The notes beneath the pieces are model-generated. The model did not search any database. It was given only the letters and a program-made list of their open reading frames with translations, and was not told where the DNA came from. DNA of 64,000 bases, taken from positions 282,741 through 346,740 of the forward strand of contig NZ_RZJR01000002.1 in the NCBI RefSeq assembly GCF_003990975.1, written 5' to 3'. Shown piece by piece: positions 8,674-16,974 of this stretch (its first letter is position 1; every line of letters begins with the position of its first letter). The DNA is from Cohnella sp. AR92. Its GTDB lineage: Bacteria; Bacillota; Bacilli; Paenibacillales; Paenibacillaceae. The translations under genes and the position numbers were made by a program.

Positions 8674-10292
8674 CGTTCGGCGGCCTTCCCGCTCGACCGC
8701 ATCTGGCGGTACGCATTCGGCGAGAAGCCGGTCATCCGCTTGAACATCCTGTTGAAGTAAGTGGAATTCCGGAAGCCGACGCGCTCCGAGATGTCCGAGA
8801 TCTTATCGTCGGATCGCTCGAGCAGCCTCTCGGCCTGCCGGATTCTCAGATCGAGCAGGTAATCGGAGAAGTTGACCCCCGTCTTCTGTTTGAACAGCGT
8901 GCTGAAGTAGGACGGGTTAAAATGATACATCTGCGCGACGGCGTCCAGGGAGAGATCCTCCATGTAATGCTCCTGAAGATAGGATTGGCAGCGCAGAAGA
9001 AGCAAGCCGTTCTTGTCTTGCCTCGCTCTGGCCGAAAGCTCAAGCAGGCTCTCGATGAATTTCTTGAAGCGGGAGCGCAGCTCTTGATAACTGGCGCAGG
9101 TATCGAATTCCGCCCGAATGCTTGCGGCGTCGGACAACCGGTCGGCCTCCTCCGGCGCCAAGCGATGCAAGTCGTCCGCCACTTGGTCGGCGAGCCGGCT
9201 TAGCTGCTCGGAGAGCGAGGCCGGATCCGGATACGAGGCCGTCTCCTGCCGGTGGATTTGAAACAGCTCGTTCGCGATCGCCATCGCCTTCGCGCGCTCG
9301 ATGGCGCGGACGGCCGTCGACAACGGCTCCGCCAGCTCGCGCAGCCTAGGGATTCCGCCGCTTGCGAAGGGGCGGATGTCGGTGCCCCAGACGATCGCTT
9401 CATGCTCCAGGTAGAAGCGGTGCTTCAACGCCAGAACCGAGTTCTCGTAGGCGCCGGCGAGCGAGGAACCAAGCTGCGGCTGCATGGCGCTGACGCCGAG
9501 GATGGCGTGCTCCATACCGCCGCCCCGCAGCTTCTCGAACAAGCGGCTGACGCGGCTGATCGTCTCCGAGGGGCGGGCGGCGAACGGCCGATCCAGCCAG
9601 ACGAGCGAGACGATTCTTCGCTTCGACGAATCGAGGAAGCAGACCGTGTGCCCGAGCGACTTCGCGAGCAGGCTCCAGTTCTCCTTCGCTTCGAGGAGCT
9701 GCTGGTTGTCCGCGGCGTTCGTCCCGACGGTCCGGGCGGCTCCTTCTTGGGCCATTGGCACGTTCGATTGCGGAAGCTCGATGCTCATGACGAGGCCCGG
9801 ACCGTCCGCGGGGACGGTCTTCATCAGCTCCCGCTTCTGGCTGTCGTCGATGGTCCCGCCGATCCAGGCATTCCAGAGCTGCTCCTGATAAACGGATTCG
9901 GAGAGGTGAAGCGTATGCTCCTTGGCGAACAGGTTCTCCAGCTTGCCGATGACCCGCTCGATATCGCCAAGGCCGATCGGCTTCACCAGGTACTCGACGA
10001 CCTGAAGCTTGATGGCGCGCTGGGCATAGTCGAACTGGCCGTAGCCGCTAATCAGCACGGTCTTGATGCGGTTGCTCCGCTCCGCTATCCGCTCGATCAG
10101 CGTAAGCCCGTCGACGTCGGGCATCCGTATATCGGTCAGCACCGCGTCGACCGGCTCCCGCTTGATCAAGCCCCACGCCGATTCCGCATCCGTCGCTTCA
10201 AGCACGCGGTATTCCGGCCATCTCCTGTTAATGATGGCCGACAAAGACTTGACCTGGCGCGGCTCGTCGTCAACGATCAAAAGCGTCCTCAA
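8670..10292 (-). CDS. Response regulator with AraC-type DNA-binding domain, YesN class
   Basis: The N-terminal receiver domain has acidic pocket DDE (residues 9-10) and phospho-acceptor D54 in LTDIRMP. A long middle region follows, and the two helix-turn-helix units of an AraC domain lie in the last 100 residues (MYHFNPSYFSTLFKQKTG, then ISERVGFRNSTYFNRMFK). TTG at 10290-10292 was chosen as start because GGGGGAGATAGAG precedes it and the product then begins MRTLLIVDDE; TTG at 10325 or ATG at 10307 would add 11 or 5 residues. It likely activates the transport genes and its own operon through the box at 10367-10393. Confidence 0.92.
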   Translation of the reverse strand: MRTLLIVDDEPRQVKSLSAIINRRWPEYRVLEATDAESAWGLIKREPVDAVLTDIRMPDVDGLTLIERIAERSNRIKTVLISGYGQFDYAQRAIKLQVVEYLVKPIGLGDIERVIGKLENLFAKEHTLHLSESVYQEQLWNAWIGGTIDDSQKRELMKTVPADGPGLVMSIELPQSNVPMAQEGAARTVGTNAADNQQLLEAKENWSLLAKSLGHTVCFLDSSKRRIVSLVWLDRPFAARPSETISRVSRLFEKLRGGGMEHAILGVSAMQPQLGSSLAGAYENSVLALKHRFYLEHEAIVWGTDIRPFASGGIPRLRELAEPLSTAVRAIERAKAMAIANELFQIHRQETASYPDPASLSEQLSRLADQVADDLHRLAPEEADRLSDAASIRAEFDTCASYQELRSRFKKFIESLLELSARARQDKNGLLLLRCQSYLQEHYMEDLSLDAVAQMYHFNPSYFSTLFKQKTGVNFSDYLLDLRIRQAERLLERSDDKISDISERVGFRNSTYFNRMFKRMTGFSPNAYRQMRSSGKAAER

Positions 10293-10310
10293 CTCTATCT
10301 CCCCCATCTC

Positions 10311-10324
10311 GGAAAGCGCTGTCA
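10311..10324. promoter_or_regulatory. cre-like site in the regulator leader
   Basis: GGAAAGCGCTGTCA matches 12 of 14 bases of the palindrome TGAAAGCGCTTTCA, 19 bp upstream of the response-regulator start. This position would suit CcpA repression by roadblock. Together with the repeat at 5352-5377 it suggests carbon-catabolite control of both transcription units. Confidence 0.5.
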
Positions 10325-10366
10325 ACTAATAATATAAGCGCAATTCCCTACGCTAGGGGATAACTA

Positions 10367-10393
10367 TTTTTCGATTTCTGCACTATTTTTGGA
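10367..10393. promoter_or_regulatory. 27-bp box (copy A) upstream of the response-regulator gene
   Basis: TTTTT blocks begin at 10367 and 10386, 19 bp apart, and the flanking ACTATTTTT is itself a direct repeat (10363-10371 and 10382-10390). The copy differs from 5429-5455 at three positions only. It lies 75 bp upstream of the regulator start and is a candidate autoregulatory site. Confidence 0.6.
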
Positions 10394-10428
10394 TTGTGCG
10401 GCGGCCACGTAGCGCCTCAACTCGCCCG

Positions 10429-10712
10429 GATGTTGCCGTACGGCACTATCTCCGCACCCCGCACCGCCTCTACTCGCCGAGATGTTGCCGTACGACACTA
10501 TCCCGAGGTAACTCGGCAGCTCTTCCCTCTCTTCGGCAGGAATTAGTCTCCGATGAGACTTATTCAGCAGCGCGCCTCCTCCCGCGAAGGGAATTAGTCT
10601 CCAGCGAGTCTAACTCGGCAGCTCCTCCCTCTCTTCGGCAGGAATTAGTCTCCGATGAGACTTATTCAGCAGCGCGCCTCCCCCCGCGACCGGAATTAGT
10701 CTACACACCCCC
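10429..10712. repeat. Intergenic hairpin repeat cluster (locus A), 51-bp spacing in its second half
   Basis: Two copies begin GATGTTGCC at 10429 and 10481 and carry a TGCCGTACGGCA-type palindrome. Three units then begin GGAATTAGTCTCC at 10539, 10590 and 10641, with a truncated one at 10692. These are spaced exactly 51 bp and carry hairpin cores such as AGTCTC-CGAT-GAGACT. Units at 10539 and 10641 are nearly identical, giving a 102-bp super-period. The cluster occupies the gene-free stretch between the regulator and the FAD oxidoreductase; open frames inside it have no ribosome site. Confidence 0.85.
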
Positions 10713-10737
10713 AAAACCGCCGTTTTAAAAAGTAATA

Positions 10738-10920
10738 TTGGTTAAGAAGCTGGTTCGGCAAGACTTCGGCGTACCCGAGTTCTTGCTGCCGCCTTACGCT
10801 TTGTTTAACAATGAGATGCTCACGACGTTTATCAAAAATCTTGGCCATGATTTGTTCAGCGGTTCGTGCTGCAATCCCGGGTATCGTATCGATCCGGTCC
10901 AGGTCATATGCCGAGCCTCT
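10738..10920 (-). pseudogene. Probable transposase remnant (IS110-like C-terminal helix-hairpin-helix)
   Basis: A minus-strand frame without start or ribosome site translates to a piece beginning near AYDLDRIDTIPGI, then AARTAEQIMAKIF. This resembles the LxxIPGIGxxTAxxIxAEI segment of IS110 transposases. The frame runs on for about 30 further residues (ending near AEVLPNQLLNQ). It abuts the stop codon of the FAD oxidoreductase. No inverted repeats or target duplication were seen. A non-transposase HhH protein fragment is possible. Confidence 0.4.
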
Positions 10921-13159
10921 AGTTTTCCGAATAGCAACGAATCTCGTGAACGACGGCGGAAGGCGATCCGTTAATCGCCAGGAACGAGACGCGCAGCCGG
11001 TTCGTTCGCGCCTTCTTCGGAAGAACGTGCCGGACGTGCCGTTGATATTGGTCGTTTACTCGCAATGCTTCCCGCCACTTTCCTTCCTCCCAAATCTCGA
11101 TTGCGTACTCCCCCGGACATTCCGGTTCACGGAAGAAAGCCGGGTACCGGTTGTAATCTTGAAGCAGATGCCCCGGGAAGGTCAGCTCGACGACGCCTAC
11201 CGTTACGGGCTCGTTCCAGGCGAGCTCCAGCCACTGCTCCGACACGGGGAGTTCCGGATCGGATCGCCACATGTTCGCCGCGCGGTACGGCCGGGATGCC
11301 CCGCTTGCAGCGGAGGCGGCGGAATAGACGGACTGAGCGGGCTCGACGCGGAATGCGAAGGAGCGTCCGTCATCCCGGCTGCGCAGCTTTCCAGAATCGA
11401 TCTCGTAAGCCGAAGGCTGGCCGGGCGCGAGCCGCTCGGACAGATGCCAACGGACCGACGACGACGAGGTTAAGTCCAACCGTACGTATCCTTCCGTCCG
11501 GCGTTCGTCTGCGGACACGTCGACCGGCCATTCGATCCAACCGGTATAGCCTGGCGGGACGATGAATTCCCCCCGGCGCAAAGGCGGTAAATCCTTCGGA
11601 GTCCGGTAATCCCAAATGTGGCCGACGGGCACCAGCTCCGCCATTACCGTCCATTCGATCCCCGAATCGTTCGACAAATAGACCTTTAATGAGCGAAGCT
11701 CTCCCTTCGTGGCGATCCATTGGCTCCTGCGCACGTGAAGAGAAACGGATTCGCTTCCGTCCGGTTCGCCCGATCCGTCCGACAACTGCTCGCTGCTCGC
11801 GGATAGGACGGCCTTCCTCGCCAAGTCCTTCTCGTCCCGATGCTCCACGTTCGGCAGGAAGCAGCCATCCCGCAGCAGAAGCTGCTGCACTTCGCCGATC
11901 GCGAGTTCCGGCACGTCCGGTACGGCGATCCCCCTTCTGAGGGCGACGGCCGCGGCGGTTCCCGCCGCTTGCCCCATGAGCGCGGTCGTCGCCATGACGC
12001 GAACCGTGCCGAGAGCCGCATGGGTGACGCTGACGTTGCGACCCGCCATCAGCAGGTTATCGATATCCTTGGCGATCAGAATACGCAGAGGAATGCCGTA
12101 CGGCCCGCAGATCTCGCTCGCCCCGGGCAGCTCGCTCGTCGGAGCCAGCAGACCGCCCGCGACGTGCAAGTCGACGTACCAGCCGCCGAAGGCGACCTCG
12201 TCTGGGAATACGGTGCCTCGCAGCGGATCGTGCTCCGTCATGAGGTAACGGCCCACAATCCGACGGCTCTCCCGCTTGCCCGGCACTTGCCCGATCCAAT
12301 CGAGCGCGTACGTGGAAGCGAGCTTCTTCGTATTCGGGTCTTTGTTCTTGATCCAATCCCAGATGCCGAACACATGCCTAGTCAGCTCGTGGCGAATAAG
12401 CTCTGCGTCGCGGATCGTGTCCCATGGGGCGCTCAGCTCGATCCACCAGTAACCGGCCCGAATATCGTAAGGCTTTCGGTTATGGGCATAAAAAAAAGCG
12501 GGATCGTCGTAGACCGCCGCCCATTCGGGCGCCCGATACGGCACGGGACGTCCCGTGTCCTTAGCGCGGAAATGAATCGTGCTTCCCATTGTCTCGCCGC
12601 TTGCCCGTTCCGGCGCGTGCGGCTCCCCGAACTCGTGCCTGCTCTCGGTTCCCATTCGCCATTCGTTGCCGGCGAGAGCGGCCACGATCCCGTCTCCCGT
12701 GCAATCGACGAACGTCTTCGCCCAGAATTCGAGCTCGGTCTCCGCTGCCCCGACCCGCCCGACGACGGCTTCGATCGTTCTTCCGGACGCGTCCATCTTA
12801 ACGGAGAAGATCGTCGTGTTTAGGTACAGGCTGAGCCCTGGCGTCCGAACGGCCAGAGAGTACAGCGTCAAATCCCACAGGCTGTTCGTCCAGCCATTGT
12901 TGACGAACTGCTCGTGGTTGATCGCCCGATCCTCCGCCATCGCTTCGCTCAGAATGCCGGTCTCCCGGGCATACGCGTGGAAGCGCGCCGCCCCGTGGGG
13001 CGTCACCCTTACCTCGGAGGAGCTGTTCCCTCCGAGCACCGGCCGATCGTGGACAAGCGCCGTCCTCGCCCCGTGCCGGGCGGCCGCCACCGCGGCGCAC
13101 AGACCGGCCAGTCCGCCGCCGCAGACGACCAGGTCGTATTCCAATCGTTCCTTCCTCAT
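10919..13159 (-). CDS. FAD-dependent oxidoreductase with C-terminal beta-rich region
   Basis: The 746-residue product starts at ATG 13157-13159, which overlaps the preceding stop as ATGA; a longer upstream frame is rejected. The N-terminal Rossmann motif GGGLAGLCAAVAAARHG (about residues 14-30) and GGNSS binding segment mark the FAD_oxidored family. A further FAD contact region lies near NLLMAGRNVS. The last 250 residues contain a jelly-roll-like region. Family members accompany sugar-catabolic genes in Paenibacillaceae; the substrate is unknown. It is the last gene of a run of overlapping genes with a Gfo/Idh dehydrogenase and a sugar isomerase, so oxidation of a sugar or glycoside is a reasonable inference. 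Confidence 0.85.
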   Translation of the reverse strand: MRKERLEYDLVVCGGGLAGLCAAVAAARHGARTALVHDRPVLGGNSSSEVRVTPHGAARFHAYARETGILSEAMAEDRAINHEQFVNNGWTNSLWDLTLYSLAVRTPGLSLYLNTTIFSVKMDASGRTIEAVVGRVGAAETELEFWAKTFVDCTGDGIVAALAGNEWRMGTESRHEFGEPHAPERASGETMGSTIHFRAKDTGRPVPYRAPEWAAVYDDPAFFYAHNRKPYDIRAGYWWIELSAPWDTIRDAELIRHELTRHVFGIWDWIKNKDPNTKKLASTYALDWIGQVPGKRESRRIVGRYLMTEHDPLRGTVFPDEVAFGGWYVDLHVAGGLLAPTSELPGASEICGPYGIPLRILIAKDIDNLLMAGRNVSVTHAALGTVRVMATTALMGQAAGTAAAVALRRGIAVPDVPELAIGEVQQLLLRDGCFLPNVEHRDEKDLARKAVLSASSEQLSDGSGEPDGSESVSLHVRRSQWIATKGELRSLKVYLSNDSGIEWTVMAELVPVGHIWDYRTPKDLPPLRRGEFIVPPGYTGWIEWPVDVSADERRTEGYVRLDLTSSSSVRWHLSERLAPGQPSAYEIDSGKLRSRDDGRSFAFRVEPAQSVYSAASAASGASRPYRAANMWRSDPELPVSEQWLELAWNEPVTVGVVELTFPGHLLQDYNRYPAFFREPECPGEYAIEIWEEGKWREALRVNDQYQRHVRHVLPKKARTNRLRVSFLAINGSPSAVVHEIRCYSEN

Positions 13160-14181
13160 CTCGCTTCTTCCCCTTCTTCCCGACGGCCGAACCGGCTCTC
13201 TCGCCGAAGAACGGCTTCGGCCAGCTCGACCGATTGAACCGCCGAAGCGGCGTCGTGCTCCGGCCTCGTTCCCGCTCTCAGATGATCCAAGAATGATGCG
13301 TTCTCCGCGTAGAACCCGTTCACTATGTCGTCCTCCGCACCGTCCTCGTCGCCGAGCCATCTCTCGATCCGCTCGTTGCCGCGATACCGCTCCGCTTCCC
13401 CCGGCGAATCTCCCGATGTCCAGAAAGGCAGCCGCGCGAGCAGAGTCTCGTCCTCCGACATCAGAACGGCTCTCTCCATGACGGCTCCCGATACCGGAAA
13501 ATAATTCAGGGCGAACGTTACGCCCCCTTCAAGCTCGCCAGCCAGAGACACGTTCACGACGTTGCCGCCAAGATGCGCAAGCGGTCGATAGGCGATGCGG
13601 ACAGTGCGATAATCGGAGCCTGCCCAATATCGGATCGCGTCGATGCCGTGGATTAACGTAACGGACGCATCTTCCGAATCGGTTCGGCCGACCCGGTATA
13701 TATCGTACTGAACATGGTGCAGACCACCCTCTCGGCGCCGCGCGCCCGACCACTCGCGAACCCGACGGGACAGCGGCATGAAGCGCCGGTTAAAGGCGAC
13801 CTGGTTCGGAACGCTGCTTCCGTCCTCTCGCGAAGCGGCGCGGACGATGCCGAGCGTCTCCGTCCGCGACAAGCCGGGCGGCTTCTCCATCAGCACCGGG
13901 TATCCGCGCTCGAGGAGACCGATGGCAACCTTTGCGACCAGAGGAGCCGGGACGGCCAGAACGATCGCATCCGGCTGCTCCCGACGCAGCGCTTCCTCCA
14001 GGTCTCCATACGAGCGCCGGAAGCCGAACCGCTCCGCGAAGAGACCCGCTATTCCGGCGTCAAGGTCCGCGCAGGCGGCGAGCTCGACGTCGAGATGGGC
14101 GGCGGCGTATCGCCTGAGCGCGGGCCCATGGCCGCGGCGGGAGATGCCTCCGCACCCGACGAGCAGAACGCGCAGGCTCAT
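13156..14181 (-). CDS. Gfo/Idh/MocA-family NAD(P)-dependent oxidoreductase
   Basis: A 341-residue protein starting at ATG 14179-14181, which overlaps the upstream stop by 4 bp. The N-terminal dinucleotide fold has GCGGISRRGH (residues 9-18). The family EKP motif (MEKPPGLS) supplies the conserved Lys, and LIHGIDAIRYW supplies the usual catalytic His. Such enzymes oxidise or reduce sugar hydroxyls, including 3-keto-glycoside formation. It is flanked by a TIM-barrel isomerase and an FAD oxidoreductase. The exact substrate cannot be read from sequence. Confidence 0.88.
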   Translation of the reverse strand: MSLRVLLVGCGGISRRGHGPALRRYAAAHLDVELAACADLDAGIAGLFAERFGFRRSYGDLEEALRREQPDAIVLAVPAPLVAKVAIGLLERGYPVLMEKPPGLSRTETLGIVRAASREDGSSVPNQVAFNRRFMPLSRRVREWSGARRREGGLHHVQYDIYRVGRTDSEDASVTLIHGIDAIRYWAGSDYRTVRIAYRPLAHLGGNVVNVSLAGELEGGVTFALNYFPVSGAVMERAVLMSEDETLLARLPFWTSGDSPGEAERYRGNERIERWLGDEDGAEDDIVNGFYAENASFLDHLRAGTRPEHDAASAVQSVELAEAVLRRESRFGRREEGEEAR

Positions 14182-15020
14182 GGCGCCGCACCACCCGTCT
14201 TCGCGAGCAAGCCGCTCAGCACGGGAAGCTCCCGCGGCAAGTGGACGTCCGCCGGCTCCCAGCCGTACCATTCGCCGCTTAGATAACCCTCGTAGGCGCC
14301 TGCGCGAAGCAGGTCGAGGATGCGGGAGTGGTCGACGACGCCCAAACCGATCGGGCGATAGTCCGGGTGGCGTCCCGAACCGTTGGACTCCGGCGCTCCC
14401 GGCGATCGGGGAGCCCCGTCATGCACGTGAACGTGCCGGATCCACGGTGCCAGAGCGGCGTATGCCGCATCGGGCGAAGCCCCGCCCTCCAGCTGCGTAT
14501 GCAAGACATCCCATAGTACTCCGACATGGTCGTCGCTAATGGCCTCCAGAACGCCGGCCATCACGCGCGGATCCGACCAGTCGTCATGCGTCTCGAGCAG
14601 CAGAACGACGCCTGACCTTCGGGCGGACGGCGCGAGCGACCGCAGCGAATCGACGACGGAACGCTTCGATTCCGCCAAGCTTCCGCCGGGCGGTATTCGT
14701 CCGCAGAAGACGCGAACGCAGGGAATGCCGAGATCCTCGGCCAACCGGACGTAAGCTTCCGTCTCGGCGACATGCGTCTCCGCGTCGGCCGCGTCGGAGA
14801 AGCGGCAGGAAACGCTTAGGCAGCGCAGGGCGACTCCCGCCCGATCCGCCTGCTTCTTAAGTTGCTTTCTCCGTTCGAAGCCCGCGGCCAATTCGGCGCC
14901 ATGGCCGTGGCCGATTCCGGCACGAAGTTCCAGTCCTTCGCAGCCGTAGCGGCGGGCGGCGACGAGAAGCTCTTCCAGCGTCCATTCGGGAGCGGATGCG
15001 GAATGCAGGGCGATTTTCAT
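14178..15020 (-). CDS. Sugar phosphate isomerase/epimerase-like TIM-barrel protein (AP-endonuclease 2 superfamily)
   Basis: A 280-residue protein with the family metal ligands E143 (LLLETHDD), D171 (LWDVLHT), H198 (HVHVHDG) and E250 (SGEWYGW), so it is probably an active divalent-metal enzyme. Members isomerise or epimerise sugars or inositols; some act as lyases on 3-keto-glycosides together with Gfo/Idh partners. It overlaps the Gfo/Idh gene by 4 bp, and the AraC gene ends 35 bp upstream. Confidence 0.85.
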   Translation of the reverse strand: MKIALHSASAPEWTLEELLVAARRYGCEGLELRAGIGHGHGAELAAGFERRKQLKKQADRAGVALRCLSVSCRFSDAADAETHVAETEAYVRLAEDLGIPCVRVFCGRIPPGGSLAESKRSVVDSLRSLAPSARRSGVVLLLETHDDWSDPRVMAGVLEAISDDHVGVLWDVLHTQLEGGASPDAAYAALAPWIRHVHVHDGAPRSPGAPESNGSGRHPDYRPIGLGVVDHSRILDLLRAGAYEGYLSGEWYGWEPADVHLPRELPVLSGLLAKTGGAAP

Positions 15021-15055
15021 AACGAGGAACCTCCTTCAAGTAATCGTCTCCCCCT

Positions 15056-15919
15056 TCAAGTTCGCTTGCGGAACTGCTGGGGAGAGACGCCCGTCTTCTT
15101 CTTGAATTGATTGCAGAAGTACGCGCTGCTATTGAAGCCGCTTATTCTCGCGATCTGCGAGATCGGCATGTCCGTCGTCGTCAGCAGCAGGCATGCCTCG
15201 CGCACTCTTCGTGCCATCACGTATTGGGTAAGGGTGTTGCCCGTCTCTTCCTTGAACAGATGCGAGGCGTAGAAGGGGGACAGATGAAGGCTTCGAGCCA
15301 GCCGCTCGAGGGAGAAGTCCTCCCGGTAATGGTCTTCGATCCAACTCATCATCCTCTCGATATGCCGGCCTTCGCGCAGCGCGGAATTCCGTTCCTCTTC
15401 CCCTGCGCCTCTCGTTCCGAGCTTCCGAAGCTGGCGTAGCAGATCGAGCAGGAACAAGCCGAACTCCTCCTGCTGCGCGAAGACGGCCGCTCCGCGAAGC
15501 CTCTCGTCTAGTTCGCGGCACATCGCGTCGAACGCAGAGCGCCGCTCGGGATCCAGGACATAGATCGAAGCGTCCGCCGTTCCTCGCCACAACTGCTGGT
15601 AGAAGCCATGCAATGCGGGGAACGGGGAGACGAACCGCTCGAACGCGTACGGATCGAATACGATCGGCGTGCGGACGTACGTCGTCTCCATCTTGTAGTG
15701 ATGCAACTGGTAAGGCTGGCAGACGACAAGCGTCCCCGGCCTGACCGCGTGCAATTTGCCCTCGACGATAACCTGGCCCGTTCCTTCCGCGACGAACACC
15801 ATCTCGATCCCTTGGTGAGCGTTCACGATCTCCCATCCGTTCTCCTTCGTCACATGTTGGTATAAGAAAAGAAAGCCGCGCTCCTCGAACCGGGGAATCG
15901 GATTCACGAGGCGGCTCAC
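15056..15919 (-). CDS. AraC-family transcriptional regulator with N-terminal cupin
   Basis: A 287-residue regulator. An AraC-ligand cupin-like region fills residues 1-150 (NAHQGIEMVFVAEGTGQVIVEG), and two helix-turn-helix units lie at about 190-285 (ARSLHLSPFYASHLFKEETG, then ARISGFNSSAYFCNQFKKKTG). It starts with GTG overlapping the esterase stop (GTGA). Sited among the esterase, isomerase and oxidoreductase genes, it probably regulates that catabolic set in response to a small sugar-like ligand. Confidence 0.9.
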   Translation of the reverse strand: MSRLVNPIPRFEERGFLFLYQHVTKENGWEIVNAHQGIEMVFVAEGTGQVIVEGKLHAVRPGTLVVCQPYQLHHYKMETTYVRTPIVFDPYAFERFVSPFPALHGFYQQLWRGTADASIYVLDPERRSAFDAMCRELDERLRGAAVFAQQEEFGLFLLDLLRQLRKLGTRGAGEEERNSALREGRHIERMMSWIEDHYREDFSLERLARSLHLSPFYASHLFKEETGNTLTQYVMARRVREACLLLTTTDMPISQIARISGFNSSAYFCNQFKKKTGVSPQQFRKRT

Positions 15920-16974
15920 GGCTCCTGCCCTCGTCCGCCGAGACGCTCTGCCAGCCAGTCGAACGACCGGGCGCCGGAGATCTCGTGCTTGCCTTCGAAG
16001 ACGTGCGTATCGAAGCTCTCCCCGGCGCCATGCTCGCGATAGATGCGCCGCAGCCGGGTCTCCGCCGCCCGCACCCCTGCGAGCGGGAAGAGCGGGTCAT
16101 CCCGACCCGCTTCGAGAAATACGGCCCGAGGCGCGATCAGCCCAATCAAGTCGGGCATATCGCCGAGCTCCGCGATGCCGGGAACGTAGTCGCATAGGCA
16201 GTGCTGGCGGGAGAAATAGTAGCTGTCGCCGTACGTGTTCGGATAGCCGCTTAGCACGCTGGCGCGCAGTCTCTCGTCCAGCGCGGCGGCCAGATAGCCG
16301 ACGAACGCCCCGCCGGACAAGCCCATGGCGCCGACGCCGCCGGGCTTAACCTCGTCTCTCGACAATGCATAGTCGACCGCCCGAATCGCTTCGAACGTCC
16401 GAATGCCCGCCAGCGTCCCTCCGAGATGGATCAAGTAAGACGACAGCTTATAGCAGGACGACTTGCGCAGGTCCTCGGGGGTCTCGTCGAGCGAGGCGTC
16501 TTCCTCAAGACGCCGGTCGCCGAACCCGATCAGCTCCGGCACGATCGCGACGAAGCCCCTTCGCGCGAGCGAGAGGGCGAAGTGCTTGTGGATGCCCTCC
16601 CCCTCCTCGCGCTCCGAGCCGTCCGGACCGAGGCCGACCAGCTCCCGGCTGCCGTAGCCGTGGCCGTGTAAGGCGAGCACGGCGGGAAGCGGTCCTTGCG
16701 GCCGCTTCGGGATAAGAACGTAGACCGGCATCCGAAGACCGCCGAGCGTGCCGATCTCGACCCGCTCGCGGATGTGGTCGCCCCGGTCGATCCGCTCGAG
16801 CAGCTTCGGCACAAGCGCATCGGGCTTCGCCACGTCGATCCTAAGAATCTTGCTAAGCCTCGCTCTCCTGTCTTGAATGGCCTCTTCGTTCTCCCAATCC
16901 AGCGAATCCGAGATTCGCTTCGCCCGTTCCGCCCAATCGTTCACGAAGGCGTTAACCGAACCGCGCGTGCTCAT
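15916..16974 (-). CDS. Alpha/beta hydrolase, acetyl-xylan-esterase/dienelactone-hydrolase-like
   Basis: A 352-residue cytoplasmic hydrolase. An oxyanion/lid segment LALHGHGYG precedes the nucleophile Ser in GLSGGAF. The acid is probably the Asp of EAGRDDPLFP and the base the His of FEGKHEI. The start overlaps the monooxygenase stop by 4 bp and the gene overlaps the AraC gene by 4 bp. Similar proteins deacylate sugars or split cyclic esters; the substrate is not identifiable. Confidence 0.82.
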   Translation of the reverse strand: MSTRGSVNAFVNDWAERAKRISDSLDWENEEAIQDRRARLSKILRIDVAKPDALVPKLLERIDRGDHIRERVEIGTLGGLRMPVYVLIPKRPQGPLPAVLALHGHGYGSRELVGLGPDGSEREEGEGIHKHFALSLARRGFVAIVPELIGFGDRRLEEDASLDETPEDLRKSSCYKLSSYLIHLGGTLAGIRTFEAIRAVDYALSRDEVKPGGVGAMGLSGGAFVGYLAAALDERLRASVLSGYPNTYGDSYYFSRQHCLCDYVPGIAELGDMPDLIGLIAPRAVFLEAGRDDPLFPLAGVRAAETRLRRIYREHGAGESFDTHVFEGKHEISGARSFDWLAERLGGRGQEP

